A DNA stretch of 30,609 bases, from contig JAFLCF010000015.1 of NCBI GenBank assembly GCA_017303735.1, positions 7,187 to 37,795 on the forward strand. Reading direction: 5' to 3'. Each line of letters starts with the position of its first letter. Position 1 is the first letter of the stretch. The position numbers were made by a program, and so were the translations under genes. A model generated the notes under the pieces. It worked only from the letters and a program-made list of their open reading frames with translations. It ran no database searches and was not told the DNA's origin. This DNA comes from Anaerolineae bacterium (GTDB lineage Bacteria > Chloroflexota > Anaerolineae > Anaerolineales > Villigracilaceae). Of this stretch, positions 27,659 through 30,609 are shown piece after piece.

Positions 27659-29395
27659 ATGAAACGATTATCAATTCTTATTCTAAGTATTGCCCTGCTG
27701 GGGTGTGCGCCTGTAACGGGCGCGGGGACCGCGCCCCTACAGAACGACCCGAATATTCAATTGGCGATTGCGGGTGCGCAGCTCACGGGCACGGCGCAGG
27801 CGTTTGAGATGCAGGTGGTAGGTTGGACGGTGACCGCGCAAAGCTGGACTTCTACGCCCAGCCCGGTGCCCACGGCGACGATGACGCCGAGCATCACGCC
27901 GACGCCCACGGTCAATGTGACGCAGACGATGGTTATGGCGAATGCCAATGCGGAGCTGACGCAAATCTCACTGCAAACTGAAGGCGAAGTGGTCACGAAT
28001 AACGCGAAAGCCTGGCTGCCGTACTTCATCGCTTTTCTGTCTGTTTGTTTGGCTGGCTTTCTTGCTTTCGTGGGCGCGAAACGGCTTTCGATGATGCCGA
28101 CGCCGGTGCATAGTGAAACGGGCAGGGCTGTGCCGATGATCAACGTGTTGGATGGCGTGGCGTGGGATAGCGATCGCATGGCGAACGGCATGAGCATTGT
28201 GAAGCAAGAATACGTGAAGGTGCTCCCCGCAATCACTGGCGAGCGGCAGGATCTGGTGAATAGTCTGGTGCTGGCGAAACTGCCCAAGCGGTTGCCTGAG
28301 CCGACGGCGACATCCATGCCCGAAGCGCCGAAACAACTCACGGCGGGGTCTGATGCGGGCGGGCTTTTCCCGCTTCCTGATTGGAGTTTGGTGAATGGCT
28401 GGCAGGGCGAGAAGTCGCTTTTGCCGTATGGGCTTACTTCGAGCGGGTTGGGGTTTGTGGATGTTGGGCGCTTCCCACACTTGGCGACGATTGGTGCCAC
28501 GGGTGAGGGCAAGAGTCGCCGGTTCTTTCGTCCGCTGATCACGTGTGCGCTGGCGGCGGGTCACCGTGTGGTGATCGTGGGCAAGACGGCTGATTATTTT
28601 GTGTTCAATGGTCACCCGAATGTGACGCTGGTGCGTGTGGCGCAGATCACCAAGCCCGAGCAGGCAGAGCGTTATGTGCAGATCTTGAATGCGCTGGTGG
28701 ATGAAATGAACCGCCGTGACGATTATTTGACCTCGGCGCGCAAGAGCACTTGGGCGCAGGCTGGGCGCGAGAATACCTGGCTGGTGTTGGACGAGATCGC
28801 GAACGTCATTCGCTTGATGAGCCGGGTGGGGCGTGCTGGTGAGGTGGTGATGGCGGTGGAAGGTTTGGTGAGTGAGGGGCGCAAGGTGGGCTTCAATGTG
28901 TTGATCTCGAACCAACGCGCCACGGGCATGGCGGGCATCCTTTCGCAGACGGGCAAAGCGGTATTTCGGGTAGAGCGCGATGAAGAGAAGGCGCACAAGA
29001 GCCTTGAAGGGGCTTCGGCGCTGCGCTCGGGGTATTTTCTGGCGAAGTTCGGCGCGGTGCACCTGACGGGTGCCTTTGAGCCGAGTGATGATGAGATTGC
29101 TGCGTTTTTGGGAAGCCGCCCGGTGCCAGAGTTAGACCGTGATTGGGTAGACGGCAAGGTGGTGCAGGCTTTCATTGAGCCGACGCCCCAAGCGCCTCTG
29201 ATTGCGCCGAAAACGGATCTCGAAGCCATAGCAGAAGCCTACCTGAGTCAGTGGCAGCCGGGCATGAGTGGTCAAGCCATCGGGCGCATGATCGGCAAGC
29301 CCTACGGCGGAAGCTGGAAAGAGAAGATCGACCAATTGCGTGAAGTCTTTGACCGCTTGAGTGGTCAACATCAAATTTCGGAAGGAGCAATGTAA
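27659..29395 (+). CDS. Lipoprotein-like FtsK/HerA-type DNA translocase
   Basis: 578 residues with GGAAGGA before ATG. N-terminal lipoprotein signal with lipobox LLGC (Cys16), then an outside Thr/Pro-rich spacer (STPSPVPTATMTPSITPTPT, about 65-85), a membrane helix (about 120-138) and a cytosolic ATPase: Walker A GATGEGKS (279-286), VVIVGKTADYF, Walker B WLVLDE (374-379), an SEGRKVGFNVLISNQRATG sensor block, and a C-terminal helical, winged-helix-like part (SGQAIGRMIGKPYGGSWKEKIDQL). FtsK/HerA ATPases pump double-stranded DNA as hexamers. Similar genes occur in phages and plasmids kept as episomes. The double anchoring (lipid plus helix) is unusual. A palindromic repeat lies just after the lipobox codons. 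Confidence 0.8.
   Translation: MKRLSILILSIALLGCAPVTGAGTAPLQNDPNIQLAIAGAQLTGTAQAFEMQVVGWTVTAQSWTSTPSPVPTATMTPSITPTPTVNVTQTMVMANANAELTQISLQTEGEVVTNNAKAWLPYFIAFLSVCLAGFLAFVGAKRLSMMPTPVHSETGRAVPMINVLDGVAWDSDRMANGMSIVKQEYVKVLPAITGERQDLVNSLVLAKLPKRLPEPTATSMPEAPKQLTAGSDAGGLFPLPDWSLVNGWQGEKSLLPYGLTSSGLGFVDVGRFPHLATIGATGEGKSRRFFRPLITCALAAGHRVVIVGKTADYFVFNGHPNVTLVRVAQITKPEQAERYVQILNALVDEMNRRDDYLTSARKSTWAQAGRENTWLVLDEIANVIRLMSRVGRAGEVVMAVEGLVSEGRKVGFNVLISNQRATGMAGILSQTGKAVFRVERDEEKAHKSLEGASALRSGYFLAKFGAVHLTGAFEPSDDEIAAFLGSRPVPELDRDWVDGKVVQAFIEPTPQAPLIAPKTDLEAIAEAYLSQWQPGMSGQAIGRMIGKPYGGSWKEKIDQLREVFDRLSGQHQISEGAM
27718..27740. repeat. GGGCGCGG/CCGCGCCC palindromic repeat inside a gene
   Basis: GGGCGCGG, GGA, CCGCGCCCCTAC, almost identical to 23489-23511. 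It codes for residues about 20-27 (GAGTAPLQ) of the FtsK-like protein, right after the mature N-terminal Cys, and keeps the frame. Confidence 0.7.
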
Positions 29396-30114
29396 TGAGC
29401 GAAAAGAAACAGAAAGGGCACGATTACAGCACGTTGTTGATCTGGTCTGCGGCGGTGGTGACGGTTGTGAGGTATGCAGCCGCGTTTATCGCCTCAGATA
29501 TGGGCATCATTGAAGAACCGCTTTCCACCTATATCACTTGGGGCATGGGGCTGAGTGGTTTGGGGATGGGCATTTTAGATGTGATCGGAGGCACTTACCT
29601 ATTTGACGGTTGGCGTCGCAATTTGCCGAGAACTGGCGAGAAGATGAAGCCGCGCTTTGTAGCGTTGAGCATCTTTGTATTTTCTCTGATGGCGACCGGC
29701 GTGATGATCCTTGTGCCGTTCACTGAGGCGCGTGTGACCCATACCAGTATGTCAGATGTTTTGGGAACCGGCTTCGAGTTGACTTGGTGGGCATTGCTGG
29801 TGAACCTTGCGCCCTACCTGCTGATTGGTGGTGTGGCGATTGGTAATCAGGTGGTGAACGTCCATTCGGAAAGTGTCGGAAACTTACCGGAAACTTTCCG
29901 AAATCCTTCCGGTAGTGGGGCTGAACCTTCCGCCAAGTTACCGGGAAACTGGCGGCAAGTTCGCAAGACGCTGACAGAAGACCAGGTGCGAAATATCGCC
30001 ATCGACCAGACGCGCAATATTGCCTTCAACTTCAAGATCGATGAGCGCACCGCCCGCAATTGGCGCAAGTATGCCCAGGAAGAGGTCAAATCTGCTACTA
30101 CTACCGCCGAATAG
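29395..30114 (+). CDS. Four-helix membrane protein with HTH-like cytoplasmic end
   Basis: 239 residues, ATG overlapping the FtsK-like stop. Membrane segments at about 14-33, 45-68, 85-107 and 127-150 (LLIWSAAVVTVVRYAAAF; ITWGMGLSGLGMGILDVIGGTYLF; FVALSIFVFSLMATGVMIL; WWALLVNLAPYLLIGGVAI). After a low-complexity linker comes TEDQVRNIAIDQTRNIAFNFKIDERTARNWRKYAQEE, a helix-turn-helix-like end. Coupling suggests it works with the ATPase, perhaps as its membrane platform. The layout resembles plasmid spread proteins only loosely. Confidence 0.6.
   Translation: MSEKKQKGHDYSTLLIWSAAVVTVVRYAAAFIASDMGIIEEPLSTYITWGMGLSGLGMGILDVIGGTYLFDGWRRNLPRTGEKMKPRFVALSIFVFSLMATGVMILVPFTEARVTHTSMSDVLGTGFELTWWALLVNLAPYLLIGGVAIGNQVVNVHSESVGNLPETFRNPSGSGAEPSAKLPGNWRQVRKTLTEDQVRNIAIDQTRNIAFNFKIDERTARNWRKYAQEEVKSATTTAE
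29867..29912 (+). repeat. Iteron-like CGGAAA repeats
   Basis: CGGAAA at 29867, 29877 and 29888 (10- and 11-base steps, one helical turn), followed by inverted TTTCCG at 29895 and CTTCCGG at 29906. They lie in the low-complexity linker of the membrane gene, about 400 bases before the initiator gene. Confidence 0.4.
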
Positions 30115-30150
30115 GTGGGGTAGGGGCGTATTTGGCGCGGTAGTAGTAGC
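30094..30150 (+). repeat. 14-bp inverted repeat after the membrane gene
   Basis: GCTACTACTACCGC (30094-30107) pairs perfectly with GCGGTAGTAGTAGC (30137-30150), loop 29 bases. It spans the stop codon of the membrane gene; no T-run follows. May be an RNA stem or a protein/origin site. Confidence 0.6.
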
Positions 30151-30167
30151 AAACTAAGGAGATTTTT

Positions 30168-30311
30168 ATGCAAAAAAAGTTCTTGTTTTTCCTGTGGGGA
30201 TTGTGCCTGATGGCGCTGATTGTCACCCGCCTGCGGTCGCAAGGTCCGCGCTGGGAGATGAGTAGCCCCTCCACGGGGCAAGCCGTGAAGGGGCAGGTGG
30301 TGACTGAATGA
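30168..30311 (+). CDS. 47-aa membrane/secreted peptide
   Basis: TAAGGAG lies before ATG. MQKKFLFFLWGLCLMALIVTRL is one apolar helix, then a basic and polar tail (RSQGPRWEMSSPSTGQAVKGQ). Its stop overlaps the ATG of the initiator gene (ATGA), so the two are coupled. No family is recognised. Confidence 0.5.
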   Translation: MQKKFLFFLWGLCLMALIVTRLRSQGPRWEMSSPSTGQAVKGQVVTE

Positions 30312-30609
30312 GCAACGAACCCAACCCAGCACCATCGAGGATTATACCTAACGCCTTCCAGAAGCCGAACTGGATCGTGGACGTGGTCATGCGCTACCTG
30401 CCCGGCGAGCATTACAAGTGCTTGGATGTCGTCATCCGCAAGACGCTCGGCTGGATGAAGGAGCGCGACCGGATCGCCCGTACTCAGATTGTGGACCTTG
30501 TCGGTATGAACGTACAAACCGTGGATAAGTGCATGAAAGAGTTGTGCGCTTTTGGTTTGGTGATCAAGGTAGACGGCAATAATGCCAAGAACCAAGGCAA
30601 CGAATATGC
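30308..30609 (+). CDS. Phage replication protein O-like initiator, N-terminal part (runs off the window)
   Basis: At least 100 residues, cut by the window end. MSNEPNPAPSRIIPNAFQKPNWIVDVVMRYLPGEHYKCLDVVIRKTLGWMKERDRIARTQIVDLVGMNVQTVDKCMKELCAFGLV follows the N-terminal domain of lambda O-like proteins: 'IPN.FQ.PN', then a winged helix with 'R.T.GW.K..DRI..TQ'. Such proteins bind the phage origin and recruit helicase. The start overlaps the previous stop. Possible iterons lie 400 bases upstream. Confidence 0.72.
   Translation, partial: MSNEPNPAPSRIIPNAFQKPNWIVDVVMRYLPGEHYKCLDVVIRKTLGWMKERDRIARTQIVDLVGMNVQTVDKCMKELCAFGLVIKVDGNNAKNQGNEY

Noticed and set aside
27968..29062. 364-codon minus-strand frame over the FtsK-like gene
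   Set aside because: His/Arg-rich shadow opposite a gene with Walker motifs.

Overview
The window looks like a stretch of a temperate, tailed (siphovirus-like) phage genome joined on its left side to an array of integron gene cassettes. The host is probably a member of the Chloroflexota, class Anaerolineae. That is an inference from style: Thr/Pro-rich 'TATATKTATRTPT'-type linkers in secreted proteins, a probable DUF6232 membrane protein, short GGGCGCGG/CCGCGCCC palindromes, and attC sites of the AACAAAGCGTGCACCTGAC type. No rRNA, tRNA or CRISPR array was seen.

Layout. (1) 1-3342: eight gene cassettes in one orientation, each ended by an attC site. In every cassette the first 8-10 bases are complementary to the R'' end of that cassette's own attC, the signature of excisable cassettes. 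Cargo: a C5-cytosine DNA methyltransferase, a Lar-like anti-restriction zinc ribbon, and small unknown proteins. One attC has lost its central stem, fusing two cassettes. No integrase is in view, so the array continues left or is an integrase-less cluster. (2) 3343-3500: a promoter-like pair followed by a strong C(UUCG)G terminator hairpin, either a small RNA or an attenuated leader of the late operon. (3) 3502-21116: the late operon, all on + and tightly packed: small membrane protein, HK97-type portal, ClpP-type head protease with an in-frame nested scaffold, P22-type coat protein, connector, neck and tail terminator proteins, tail tube, two tail chaperone products made by a -1 frameshift, tape measure, tail hub, fibre/tip proteins (one with a lipoprotein signal), a secreted beta-helix protein, a small membrane protein (holin candidate), a metallophosphoesterase and a zinc-ribbon peptide. 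No terminase and no recognisable endolysin is in the window. (4) 21173-24244: lysogeny region with a large serine recombinase (-), a zinc-ribbon gene between 23-bp direct repeats, and a repressor operon (-) divergent from a Cro-like gene across a promoter/operator. (5) 24245-30609: early operon of small regulators and membrane peptides, an unusual lipoprotein-like FtsK/HerA ATPase, a four-helix membrane protein, and the start of a replication-O-like initiator.

The order late genes, integrase, repressor, cro, replication genes is that of an unintegrated (circular or episomal) temperate phage. In an integrated prophage the recombinase would sit at one end beside att. If this is right, the cassette array lies inside the phage genome, roughly where terminase genes are expected. 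That cassette-array/phage junction is the most notable part of the window.
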